From Clostridiales bacterium (GTDB lineage: Bacteria > Bacillota > Clostridia > Christensenellales > Borkfalkiaceae), in NCBI GenBank assembly GCA_015055505.1, contig SVIB01000012.1, positions 1-44,902 on the forward strand: a stretch of DNA of 44,902 bases. Reading direction: 5' to 3'. Both the position numbers and the translations under genes were made by a program. This document shows, piece after piece, positions 1 through 7,555 of this stretch. The first letter of the stretch is position 1; the number at the start of each line of letters is the position of its first letter. The notes beneath the pieces are model-generated. The model saw only the letters and a list, made by a program, of their open reading frames with translations, did not search any database and was not told the origin of the DNA.

Positions 1-1497
1 GCCTTTTGCGTATGCGCCCGCTTGAAGAACGAGTGAAACAGCCTCGGGAATAGTCATGAAGTATCTAATTATATCTTTATGTGTAACGGTAACTGGACCG
101 CCTTCGGCAATTTGTTTTTTGAAAAGAGGAATAACCGAACCGTTAGAGCCTAAAACGTTACCGAAACGCACTGCGACGAACTTAGTTTTTTGACTGTTTC
201 TACCGATAGTTTGAATTATCATTTCGCAAATACGTTTAGTTGCGCCCATTATATTAGTGGGGTTGACGGCTTTATCGGTTGAAATTTGAACGAAAGTTTC
301 AGCCTCGTACATATCTGCAAATCTTGCGACGTTGAACGTACCGAACACGTTATTTTTTACAGCCTCGTTAGGGCTTGTTTCCATAAGAGGAACGTGCTTA
401 TGCGCTGCAGCGTGGAAAACTATTTGAGGACGGTGTTTCTCAAACACGTCTTTCATTTTTCCGTTATCTCTAATACTTGCAATTAAGGTTAAAAGATTTA
501 AATTTGGATACTTTCTTTTAAGTTCTTGTTCGATATCGTAGGCGTTGTTTTCATAAATGTCTAAAATAATAAGTTGTTTAGGTCTATGCGAGGCGATTTG
601 TCTACAAAGTTCGCTACCAATCGAGCCACCGCCACCGGTTACGAGAACGGTTTTTCCTTCGATATATCCTATAATTTCTTCGATATCAACTTCAACTTGA
701 TCTCTTCCTAAAAGGTCTTGAATATCAACCTCACGCATATCGCTGACTGAAATTTGTCCGTCGGCAAGTTGGTACATTCCGGGAAGAATTTTTACAGGGC
801 ATTTACTGTCTTTACATCTTGAAATAATTTTACTTAATCTCTTTTTATCGGTAGAAGGCATTGTTATAAAAATTTCTTCTACTCGATAAGCTTTGACTGC
901 TTTTTTAATGTCGTAAGTAGTTCCGACAATTTTAACTCCTGCAATATTTCTGCCCAATTTTTCAACGTTATCGTCAATAAAACAAACGGGCTGATAATTA
1001 AGTTTATTAGAATTTCTCAGTTCAGTTAGAAGAGAAGTTCCTGCGTCGCCCGCGCCTACTATCATAACCCTCTTTTTAGGAACGGCTGATTTCGTCGTAA
1101 ACTTTTTAGTAACACCGATAATACGTTTATGAAATCTTGAAATTAAAACGCAATAGAAAGCAAAAGCAAGGAAAACTAAAATAGTAGTAAAAGTAATCGG
1201 TGTTTTAAAAATCGTATCGTATATAATATTTGCAAAACCTATTGAAATAATAGATACGGCAAGTTTAAGTCCTTCGACGATACTTACCGACGCAAAAATT
1301 ATAGAATAAAGTCCCGTTGCAGCAAAAACCGCAAGACAAAGGACAGTGTTGCCGATAAACCAAAATAAAACGGGCACACTAAACGTAAAATCGTCTACAG
1401 TGCCAAAGTATGCAAATAAAAGTGATGCGACTATCAAAACAAAGTCGATACTAAAAAGTATTAATTTTCTGTTAAAATCAGTGTTTCTTCTTCTCAT
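1..1497 (-). CDS. CapD/FlaA1-type nucleoside-diphosphate-sugar dehydratase/epimerase, 3' end cut by window edge
   Basis: The frame is open from an ATG at 1497 to base 1 (499 codons), so the C-terminus lies outside the window. The N-terminal ~115 residues form about four hydrophobic membrane segments. A first Rossmann-like domain follows with MIVGAGDAG near residue 145, then a short-chain dehydrogenase domain with TGGGGSIGSE near residue 285 and the active-site block STDKAVNPTNIMGATKR near 405-421. This architecture (membrane region, CoA-binding-like domain, NAD(P)-binding polysaccharide synthesis domain) is that of the PglF/WbpM/CapD family, which dehydrates UDP-GlcNAc at C4/C6 for capsule or glycan synthesis. 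The exact product sugar cannot be read from the sequence. It probably belongs to an envelope polysaccharide cluster continuing to the left. Confidence 0.92.
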   Translation of the reverse strand, partial: MRRRNTDFNRKLILFSIDFVLIVASLLFAYFGTVDDFTFSVPVLFWFIGNTVLCLAVFAATGLYSIIFASVSIVEGLKLAVSIISIGFANIIYDTIFKTPITFTTILVFLAFAFYCVLISRFHKRIIGVTKKFTTKSAVPKKRVMIVGAGDAGTSLLTELRNSNKLNYQPVCFIDDNVEKLGRNIAGVKIVGTTYDIKKAVKAYRVEEIFITMPSTDKKRLSKIISRCKDSKCPVKILPGMYQLADGQISVSDMREVDIQDLLGRDQVEVDIEEIIGYIEGKTVLVTGGGGSIGSELCRQIASHRPKQLIILDIYENNAYDIEQELKRKYPNLNLLTLIASIRDNGKMKDVFEKHRPQIVFHAAAHKHVPLMETSPNEAVKNNVFGTFNVARFADMYEAETFVQISTDKAVNPTNIMGATKRICEMIIQTIGRNSQKTKFVAVRFGNVLGSNGSVIPLFKKQIAEGGPVTVTHKDIIRYFMTIPEAVSLVLQAGAYAKG

Positions 1498-1631
1498 GTC
1501 CGTCCTCAAAATAACTTATATCTTAATTATTTTATCATTTTAGTATGGTTAAGTCAATACTTTTTAATAAAATAATAATTAATTGCATTACTGTTACAAA
1601 TAAAAACCGATTATTTTGCGTATATTTTAAT

Positions 1632-2633
1632 ATGGTTACGAGAATAATAACACTTTTTGGCGGAATAGCAATACTTATCTTCGGTTTCAACTTAATAAGC
1701 GCAAATACTGAAAGATTAGCAGAGGGCAGAGCAAAAAACATAATACGGAAAAACTTAAAAACACCGATTGGTGGGCTATTGACTGGGACGGTCGTTGCAG
1801 GTGTAACGCAAAGCAGTGTAGCGGTAAGCGTAATTGCTGTAAGTTTAGTAGAGGCGGGGACTATATCCTTTAGGTCTTCGGCGGCGGTTATAATGGGCGC
1901 AAACGTAGGCACGACCGTTACTGCGCAACTGCTTTCTCTGTCGGGCGCAAGCGGTGGGATTATTGGCTCTATTGCCTCGATAATCGGCTTATTGCTAAGC
2001 TTTTCTAAAAATAAGACTGTAAAAAGACTGTCAAATTCGGTAATGGGATTGGGTGTTTTATTTGCAGGCCTTTCTATAATGACGACTTCGGTAAAAGGGC
2101 TAATATCTGCCGTTTGGTTTAGAAAGATTTTTTTAGTAGAAAGCCCGTTTTTACTCTTTTTAAACGGTATGGTTTTAACGGGTATAACTCAAAGTTCTTC
2201 AGCCGTAACGGGTGTTACTGTAATACTTGGCGCAAGTAAAATTATGCCGTTTACGTCAGCGACTTTCTTTACTTTAGGGGCAAACGTTGGCAGTTGTTTT
2301 TTCGTGGTGTTATCTTCACTTAATAAAAACGTAAACGCGCGCCGTTCAGCTTTATTCAATTTAATATTTAACCTATCGGGCGCAATACTTTTTTTCCCGT
2401 TTTTGTTGATGTTGGGGGAAGAGATTACTTATTTGTTCGTAAAGGAAAGAGGGGTTGGCGGGGCAATAGCCGATTTTCATACCGTCTTTAATCTTGTATG
2501 CGCGCTCGTCTTTTTCCCCTTTTTAGGGCTGTTTGAAAAACTAATTATAAAAATCACGTCAAATAACGGTAAAAACTGCAATCGAAATTGCAAACGTAAA
2601 AGTTTTACCGCTAATATCCCTCGCTTTAATTGA
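1632..2633 (+). CDS. Na/Pi-cotransporter family membrane protein (NptA/YjbB-like, no PhoU domain)
   Basis: Probable sodium-dependent phosphate carrier in the cytoplasmic membrane. The protein shows the internal duplication of the Na/Pi cotransporter family: two related halves, each with a QSS motif (GVTQSSVAV near residue 60 and GITQSSSAV near 185), each followed by a glycine-rich GANVG stretch. Family members usually start shortly before a GG-x-x-x-LFGF-like helix, so the ATG at 1632 (333 aa) is preferred; an in-frame ATG at 1545 would add 29 residues. Neither start has a Shine-Dalgarno site, and TATATT lies five bases before 1632. The C-terminal PhoU-like domain present in many relatives is absent. 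The protein ends in a short basic tail soon after its last helix. The substrate is inferred from the family. Confidence 0.85.
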   Translation: MVTRIITLFGGIAILIFGFNLISANTERLAEGRAKNIIRKNLKTPIGGLLTGTVVAGVTQSSVAVSVIAVSLVEAGTISFRSSAAVIMGANVGTTVTAQLLSLSGASGGIIGSIASIIGLLLSFSKNKTVKRLSNSVMGLGVLFAGLSIMTTSVKGLISAVWFRKIFLVESPFLLFLNGMVLTGITQSSSAVTGVTVILGASKIMPFTSATFFTLGANVGSCFFVVLSSLNKNVNARRSALFNLIFNLSGAILFFPFLLMLGEEITYLFVKERGVGGAIADFHTVFNLVCALVFFPFLGLFEKLIIKITSNNGKNCNRNCKRKSFTANIPRFN

Positions 2634-2658
2634 CATTTTTATATTTTAATTGTAAAAT
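2630..2658 (+). promoter_or_regulatory. Predicted sigma-A promoter of pgk
   Basis: TTGACA at 2630-2635, 17-bp spacer, TAAAAT at 2653-2658. The -35 box overlaps the stop codon of the upstream cotransporter gene. A second TATAAT sits at 2658-2663 but with a poor spacer. Confidence 0.65.
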
Positions 2659-2736
2659 ATAATATGAACGTGGCAAAACTGCCGTGTTAAATTTAATCCA
2701 GTATAAAAAATTCTTATAATAAAAAAGGAGTTTAAC

Positions 2737-4056
2737 ATGAACAAAAAGTCAATTAAAGACATTGAAGTGAAAGGTAAAAAGTGTCTTGTAAGATGCGATT
2801 TCAACGTACCTATGGTAGACGGAGTAATTACTGACGAAAACCGTATCAACGGCGCTCTTCCAACCATCAAATACCTTATGGACAACGGCGCAAAGGTTAT
2901 TCTTTGTTCGCACATGGGTAAACCTCATAACATTTACACCGAAGGTTTTGGTTTAAACAAAAAAGAAAAGAAGGCTGTTGAGGCTCTTCCTGAGGCTGAA
3001 AGAGAGTCTGCTAAAGCGGCTTATATTGAAAAGGCTCTTAAAAACGACGCTAAGAAATTCACTCTTGCTCCCGTAGCAAAAAGACTTAACGAACTTTTAG
3101 ACGGTAAAGTAACTTTCGCAACCGATATCGTTGGCGAAGACGCTTGCGCAAAAGTTGCCGCTTTAAAAGAGGGTGAATGCGTACTCCTTGAAAACCTTCG
3201 TTTTGACGCTGGCGAAGAGAAAAAGCATGAAGATTTCTGCAAGAAACTCGCTGCATTTGCAGACGTTTACGTAAACGACGCGTTTGGAACTGCTCACCGT
3301 TCTCACGCATCTACCGCTGCAATCGTTGAATACGGTCTTGTTAAAACTGCAGTTTGCGGTTTCCTTATTGAAAAAGAACTTACCGTTATGGCTGACGCTT
3401 TAGAAAATCCTCAAAGACCTTTCGTAGCAATCCTCGGCGGTGCAAAAGTTGCCGATAAACTTAACGTTATTTCTAACCTCTTAGAAAAGTGCGATACTTT
3501 AATTATCGGTGGCGGTATGGCTTATACTTTCTTAAAGGCTCAAGGCTATGAAGTAGGTACTTCGCTCGTTGACGAAACTAAGATTGATTACTGTAACGAA
3601 ATGATGGCTAAAGCAAAATCGCAAGGAAAACAAATTCTTCTTCCCGTTGACGGCGTTCAAGTTAAAGATTTCCCCAATCCTATCGACGCTCCTATCGACG
3701 TATACGTAAATAACGTTGGCGAATTTGCCGCAGATATGGAATCTTGCGATATCGGACCTAAAACCCGTGAACTTTACGCAAACGCATTAAAGGGCGCAAA
3801 GACCGTTATTTGGAACGGACCTATGGGCGTATTTGAAAATCCCACGTTAGCGGCAGGAACTAACGCTATTGCAAGCGCTATGGCTAAGTGCGAGGGCGCA
3901 ACTACCATTATCGGTGGCGGTGACTCGGCAGCGGCTGTTGCTCAACTTGGTTACGCAGATAAGATGTCACACATTTCAACCGGTGGCGGTGCTTCGTTAG
4001 AACTTTTTGAAGGAAAGAAACTCCCCGGTATCGAATGTCTTAACGATAAAAACTAA
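2737..4056 (+). CDS. pgk: Phosphoglycerate kinase
   Basis: Glycolytic enzyme that transfers phosphate from 1,3-bisphosphoglycerate to ADP in the cytosol. The N-terminal substrate site [10 protein letters not shown] (residues 16-25), the [12 protein letters not shown] block, the [13 protein letters not shown] segment and the C-terminal GGGDSAAAV and [14 protein letters not shown] motifs are all present. AAAAAAGGAG precedes the ATG at good spacing. At 439 aa it is longer than the usual 390-400. The excess is a Lys/Glu/Ala-rich stretch of about 33 residues at positions 66-105, between SHMGKPHN and [12 protein letters not shown], where most bacterial enzymes have a short loop. All catalytic parts look intact. 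A terminator follows, so it is transcribed alone. Confidence 0.98.
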   Translation: MNKKSIKDIEVKGKKCLVRCDFNVPMVDGVITDENRINGALPTIKYLMDNGAKVILCSHMGKPHNIYTEGFGLNKKEKKAVEALPEAERESAKAAYIEKALKNDAKKFTLAPVAKRLNELLDGKVTFATDIVGEDACAKVAALKEGECVLLENLRFDAGEEKKHEDFCKKLAAFADVYVNDAFGTAHRSHASTAAIVEYGLVKTAVCGFLIEKELTVMADALENPQRPFVAILGGAKVADKLNVISNLLEKCDTLIIGGGMAYTFLKAQGYEVGTSLVDETKIDYCNEMMAKAKSQGKQILLPVDGVQVKDFPNPIDAPIDVYVNNVGEFAADMESCDIGPKTRELYANALKGAKTVIWNGPMGVFENPTLAAGTNAIASAMAKCEGATTIIGGGDSAAAVAQLGYADKMSHISTGGGASLELFEGKKLPGIECLNDKN

Positions 4057-4083
4057 TATATAATTATATATTATAATGGAAAT

Positions 4084-4116
4084 ACGCGGTTGATTTTTTG
4101 ACCGCGTGTTTTTTTT
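4084..4116 (+). terminator. Rho-independent terminator after pgk
   Basis: Stem ACGCGGT (4084-4090) pairs with ACCGCGT (4101-4107) around a 10-base loop, followed by a run of eight T from 4109. Confidence 0.88.
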
Positions 4117-4128
4117 GTCAATTTGTAA

Positions 4129-4157
4129 ACAATTTTATAAAAAAGAAATAAAATTGT
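4129..4157. promoter_or_regulatory. 10-bp inverted repeat just upstream of the hppA promoter
   Basis: ACAATTTTAT (4129-4138) and ATAAAATTGT (4148-4157) are perfect inverted copies with a 9-base spacer. They end two bases before the -35 box of hppA, a typical position for an activator or repressor site. AT-rich composition makes chance similarity possible. Confidence 0.35.
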
Positions 4158-4159
4158 GA

Positions 4160-4188
4160 TTGAATTGTATATAAAAAAGTGATATAAT
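4160..4188 (+). promoter_or_regulatory. Predicted promoter of hppA
   Basis: TTGAAT at 4160-4165, 17-bp spacer, perfect TATAAT at 4183-4188, about 35 bases before the start codon. Confidence 0.75.
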
Positions 4189-4222
4189 GTTGATATAAAA
4201 ACTTATAGTAAAAGGAGGAGTT

Positions 4223-6382
4223 ATGAATTTTTTAATGTTAATCGTTCTATTTGCGGTTATCCTTGCGTTATCGTTTGCTTTCCTTAACTTTTATCTTGTT
4301 AAAAAGATGAAAGAGGGTTCGGCAAAAATGCAAGAGATAGCGTCGGCAATTAGAGAGGGAGCAAATGCGTTTATTCGTTACGAATATAAAATAGTAGCGA
4401 TTATCGGGCTTATAATAGCCGTTGTTTTGGGTGTCGTCATCTCGTGGGAAACGGGTGTAGCATTTATAATCGGCGCTATAATGAGTGCGACTGCGGGATA
4501 CGTTGGTATGAAAATTGCAACTTACGCAAACGTAAGGGTTGCAAACGAGGCTAACGAAACGAGAAATATCGGTAAAACCTTAAAGGTTGCATACCGCGGA
4601 GGCTCTGTAATGGGGCTTTGCGTTGCCGGTTTTGCTTTGCTTGGCGTTTTGATTGTTTACCTTTTATTCGGTATTATCGGTGAAATGCTTACCGTTGATG
4701 CGCTTGGAATGGTAAAAACAAACGTCAATCCTATAACCGGACAAAGTTATACTTTATCGCTTATTCTTTCCGGTTATGCGTTGGGATGTTCGATTATTGC
4801 GCTTTTCAACCGTGTTGGCGGTGGAATATATACAAAAGCCGCAGATATGGGCGCAGACCTTGTAGGAAAAACCGAAGCGCATATTCCTGAGGACGATCCG
4901 AGAAACCCTGCGACTATTGCGGACAACGTAGGCGATAACGTAGGTGACGTTGCAGGACTTGGCGCAGACCTTTTAGAAAGTTACGTAGGCTCAATTTTGT
5001 CTTGCGCAATACTTGCAATCGAACTGTTTACACACAAGACGTTTTTCTCTACTACGCTTTATGCAAAGATGGTAGCCTTTCCTATACTTTTTGCCGGTAT
5101 CGGTCTTATAGCCTGCGTTTTGGGAATTGCTTTCCCGTTATTTAAAAAGAATTTATCGGATAATCCGCATAGAGAATTAAACCTTTCAACGTGGATTTCC
5201 GCAGGTCTTGCAATAGTATTTGGCTTTATTCTTTCATTTTTCCTTTTTAGCGGAGAGGATAAAAATCAACTTAAAATGGCAGGACTTATTTTTGGAAACA
5301 TAACTCCGTGGGTATCCGCAACGATAGGTATTGCGGTAGGCGTCGTTATAGGTATTATCTCAGAGTATTACACCAGTTACGATTATAAGCCGACGAGAAA
5401 GATAGCCGAGGCGTCCAAGGAAGGTCCTGCACTTACCATAACTCAGGGTATGGCAACGGGTATGATTTCATGTATGCTTCCCGTTCTTTGCTTAGGTCTT
5501 GCTATTTTCGTATGTTATATGATAGGCGGAATGTACGGGGTAGGATGCGGAGCAATGGGTATGCTTTGTTTCGTTGCTACAACCGTATCTGTTGATACTT
5601 ACGGACCTATTAGCGATAACGCAGGCGGAATTGCCGAAATGAGCGGTCTTGATAAAGAGGTAAGAACGATAACGGATAAACTTGATAGCGTAGGAAATAC
5701 GACGGCGGCGATAGGTAAGGGCTTTGCGATAGGTTCGGCAGCCCTTGCAACGGTATCAATGATGAGCAGTTACCTGTATTCATTTATGGATAATTTGGTA
5801 TTAGACATTATATCGCGTGACGTATTAGTAGGCGCTATCGTAGGTGGAGCGTTACCTTTCCTTTTCAGCGGAATGCTCATCAATTCGGTTGCTAAAGCGG
5901 CAAGAAGTATGGTAGTAGAGGTTAGACGGCAATTCAACGAAATGCCGGGAATATTAGACGGTTCGCAACGTCCCGACTACACAAGATGTGTTACGATTTC
6001 GTCACAAGGCGCGTTAAAGGAGATGATCGTACCTGCAATCGTAGCGATTGCTTTCCCCGTTGTGTGCGGATTTATCTTCGGGGCAAAATTCGTAGGCGGA
6101 ATTTTGATAGGAGCGACCATTTCGGCGATTATGCTCGCGATATTTACAGGTAACGCGGGCGGAGCGTGGGATAACGCCAAGAAGTATATTGAATCTGGCG
6201 GAGTTGAGGGCGCAGGAAAAGGAACGCCGGCGCATGACGCTGCAATTATAGGCGATACGGTTGGAGATCCGTTAAAGGATACCGTAGGTCCGTCGCTTGA
6301 TATTCTTATTAAAATAATGAGTACCGTTTCGCTCGTATGCGTAGCCGTATTTGCAAGTTTTAATCTTATATCTCTTTTATAA
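4223..6382 (+). CDS. hppA: Membrane-bound K+-dependent Na+/H+-pumping pyrophosphatase
   Basis: Hydrolyses cytosolic pyrophosphate and pumps Na+ or H+ out across the membrane. The 719 aa match the family length (~660-770), with some 16 hydrophobic segments. The family signature is complete: GGGIYTKAADMGADLVGK near 199-216, EDDPRNPATIADNVGDNVGD at 223-242, and the C-terminal GDTVGDPLKDTVGPSL. In GNTTAAIGK (491-499) the positions that are Lys and Thr in K+-independent enzymes are Ala495 and Gly498, which is the K+-dependent pattern. Most K+-dependent bacterial members move Na+, but ion choice is inferred. AAAGGAGGAG precedes the ATG. It lies between pgk and tpiA with its own promoter and terminator. 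Confidence 0.96.
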   Translation: MNFLMLIVLFAVILALSFAFLNFYLVKKMKEGSAKMQEIASAIREGANAFIRYEYKIVAIIGLIIAVVLGVVISWETGVAFIIGAIMSATAGYVGMKIATYANVRVANEANETRNIGKTLKVAYRGGSVMGLCVAGFALLGVLIVYLLFGIIGEMLTVDALGMVKTNVNPITGQSYTLSLILSGYALGCSIIALFNRVGGGIYTKAADMGADLVGKTEAHIPEDDPRNPATIADNVGDNVGDVAGLGADLLESYVGSILSCAILAIELFTHKTFFSTTLYAKMVAFPILFAGIGLIACVLGIAFPLFKKNLSDNPHRELNLSTWISAGLAIVFGFILSFFLFSGEDKNQLKMAGLIFGNITPWVSATIGIAVGVVIGIISEYYTSYDYKPTRKIAEASKEGPALTITQGMATGMISCMLPVLCLGLAIFVCYMIGGMYGVGCGAMGMLCFVATTVSVDTYGPISDNAGGIAEMSGLDKEVRTITDKLDSVGNTTAAIGKGFAIGSAALATVSMMSSYLYSFMDNLVLDIISRDVLVGAIVGGALPFLFSGMLINSVAKAARSMVVEVRRQFNEMPGILDGSQRPDYTRCVTISSQGALKEMIVPAIVAIAFPVVCGFIFGAKFVGGILIGATISAIMLAIFTGNAGGAWDNAKKYIESGGVEGAGKGTPAHDAAIIGDTVGDPLKDTVGPSLDILIKIMSTVSLVCVAVFASFNLISLL

Positions 6383-6395
6383 TTTTTGTTTTAAG

Positions 6396-6427
6396 TACGC
6401 CCCGATTTTGAGAAAAATCGGGGCGTA
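6396..6427 (+). terminator. Strong hairpin after hppA, probable terminator
   Basis: A perfect 14-bp stem (6396-6409 with 6414-6427) closes a GAGA tetraloop. No long T run follows, so termination may be partial; the hairpin could also protect the 3' end. Confidence 0.65.
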
Positions 6428-6469
6428 GCGTATATTTCGTTTAATTTACAAAAAATAAGCGATTTTTGA

Positions 6470-6498
6470 TTGCAAAGAATTGAAAATAGTGCTAAAAT
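6470..6498 (+). promoter_or_regulatory. Predicted promoter of tpiA
   Basis: TTGCAA at 6470-6475, 17-bp spacer, TAAAAT at 6493-6498. Confidence 0.65.
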
Positions 6499-6517
6499 AT
6501 ATAAGGAAAATAAAGAA

Positions 6518-6539
6518 GAAATAATAATATTATTATTTC
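6518..6539. repeat. 22-bp perfect AT palindrome in the tpiA leader
   Basis: GAAATAATAAT (6518-6528) is followed directly by its exact reverse complement (6529-6539). It lies 20 bases after the -10 box and ends just before AAGGAG. It could be an operator or a weak hairpin that covers the ribosome site. Confidence 0.45.
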
Positions 6540-6554
6540 AAGGAGATTTTAACT

Positions 6555-7307
6555 ATGAGAAAAGCAATAATTGCAGGCAACTGGAAAATGAATAAAACCA
6601 TGGCTGAAACAAAGGCTATGATAACCGAACTCGCTCCTCTTGTAAAGGATGCTGACTGCGACGTAGTTCTTTGCGTTCCTTTTACGAATATTCAAACCGC
6701 AAAGAGAGCGGCAAAGGGTACTAACATTAAAATCGGCGCAGAAAACGTTCACTGGGCAGAAAGCGGTGCTTTCACTGGTGAAATTTCTGCTAATATGCTT
6801 AAAGAACTTAAAGTTGACTACGTAATTATCGGTCACAGCGAAAGAAGACAGTATTTCGGCGAAACTGATGAAACGGTAAATAAGAGAACACAAGCAGCGT
6901 TAAACGCAAAAATTAAACCTATCGTTTGCGTTGGCGAAACCGAAGAAGAAAGAGAAAACGGTCTTACCGAAAAGGTACTTGAAAAGCAAATCGTTGAAGG
7001 TCTTAAAGGATTTAAGTCAAAAGACTTTGATAAAATCGTTATCGCATACGAACCCGTTTGGGCTATCGGTACGGGCAAGACTGCAACTGCAACCGATGCT
7101 AACAACACTATCGGCTATATTAGACATATTCTCGCTAAAAAATTCCATAGAAGTATTGCTGAAAAGACGAGAATTCAATACGGCGGTTCAATGAACGTTA
7201 AAAACTGTAAAGAACTTATGGCTGAAGAAGAGATTGACGGCGGACTTATCGGCGGTGCGTCGTTAAAGGCTGCTGATTTCTCGGTAATCGTAAACTACAA
7301 TAAATAA
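6555..7307 (+). CDS. tpiA: Triose-phosphate isomerase
   Basis: Interconverts dihydroxyacetone phosphate and glyceraldehyde-3-phosphate. The 250 aa have normal family length. The substrate-binding Asn and Lys are in AGNWKMN (Asn9, Lys11), the catalytic His94 is in IIGHSERR, the catalytic base Glu166 is in AYEPVWAIGTGKTA, and the phosphate-binding YGGSMN and GGLIGGASL loops are near the C-terminus. The start is fixed by CAAGGAG six to ten bases upstream and by the family N-terminus MRKxIIAGNWKMN. It sits between hppA and gpmI as part of a glycolytic cluster that lacks gap and eno inside this window. Confidence 0.98.
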   Translation: MRKAIIAGNWKMNKTMAETKAMITELAPLVKDADCDVVLCVPFTNIQTAKRAAKGTNIKIGAENVHWAESGAFTGEISANMLKELKVDYVIIGHSERRQYFGETDETVNKRTQAALNAKIKPIVCVGETEEERENGLTEKVLEKQIVEGLKGFKSKDFDKIVIAYEPVWAIGTGKTATATDANNTIGYIRHILAKKFHRSIAEKTRIQYGGSMNVKNCKELMAEEEIDGGLIGGASLKAADFSVIVNYNK

Positions 7308-7308
7308 G

Positions 7309-7489
7309 GCTATGTCACAACTTGTGACTGATATTTAAAGGCTTATCTACTTTGCAATACTAGTCTTTTTGCGGGTTTTTGCAATTCCTACGACCAACAA
7401 GGTCGCTCCCTTGCAAAAACCTCGTAAAAATCCCGTCTTGTTCGTACCTAACCCTTTAAATTTTATCAGTCATACGTTGTGACAGCGCC
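7309..7489. repeat. ~181-bp imperfect palindromic element (MITE- or REP-like) between tpiA and gpmI
   Basis: The two halves are imperfect reverse complements along most of their length. The outer arms match as TGTCACAAC...TGACTGATA on the left and its complement at 7463-7484 on the right, followed by TTTAAAGG on both sides. The inner arms match as TTTTTGCGGGTTTTTGCA against the complement of TGCAAAAACCTCGTAAAAA, then CGACC-AAC-AAGGTCG at the centre. The left tip also holds a small perfect inverted repeat, GTCACAACTTGTGAC (7314-7328). No reading frame is present. The RNA would fold into one long hairpin. It may be a non-autonomous mobile element or a processing site between the two genes. Confidence 0.7.
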
Positions 7490-7509
7490 ATAAATAATAT
7501 AAATAAAAT

Positions 7510-7530
7510 AGGGGCGGCTATGTCGCCCCT
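7510..7530 (+). other. Short GC hairpin ahead of gpmI
   Basis: AGGGGCG (7510-7516) pairs with CGCCCCT (7524-7530) around a 7-base loop. There is no T run, and the gpmI ribosome site begins 15 bases later, so leader stabilisation is as likely as termination. Confidence 0.45.
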
Positions 7531-7555
7531 CAAATTTGTCTAATAAGGAGTTTAT

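Noticed and set aside
1535..1912. Minus-strand frame of 125 codons
   Set aside because: It lies wholly antisense to the Na/Pi cotransporter, has no family resemblance and no ribosome site.
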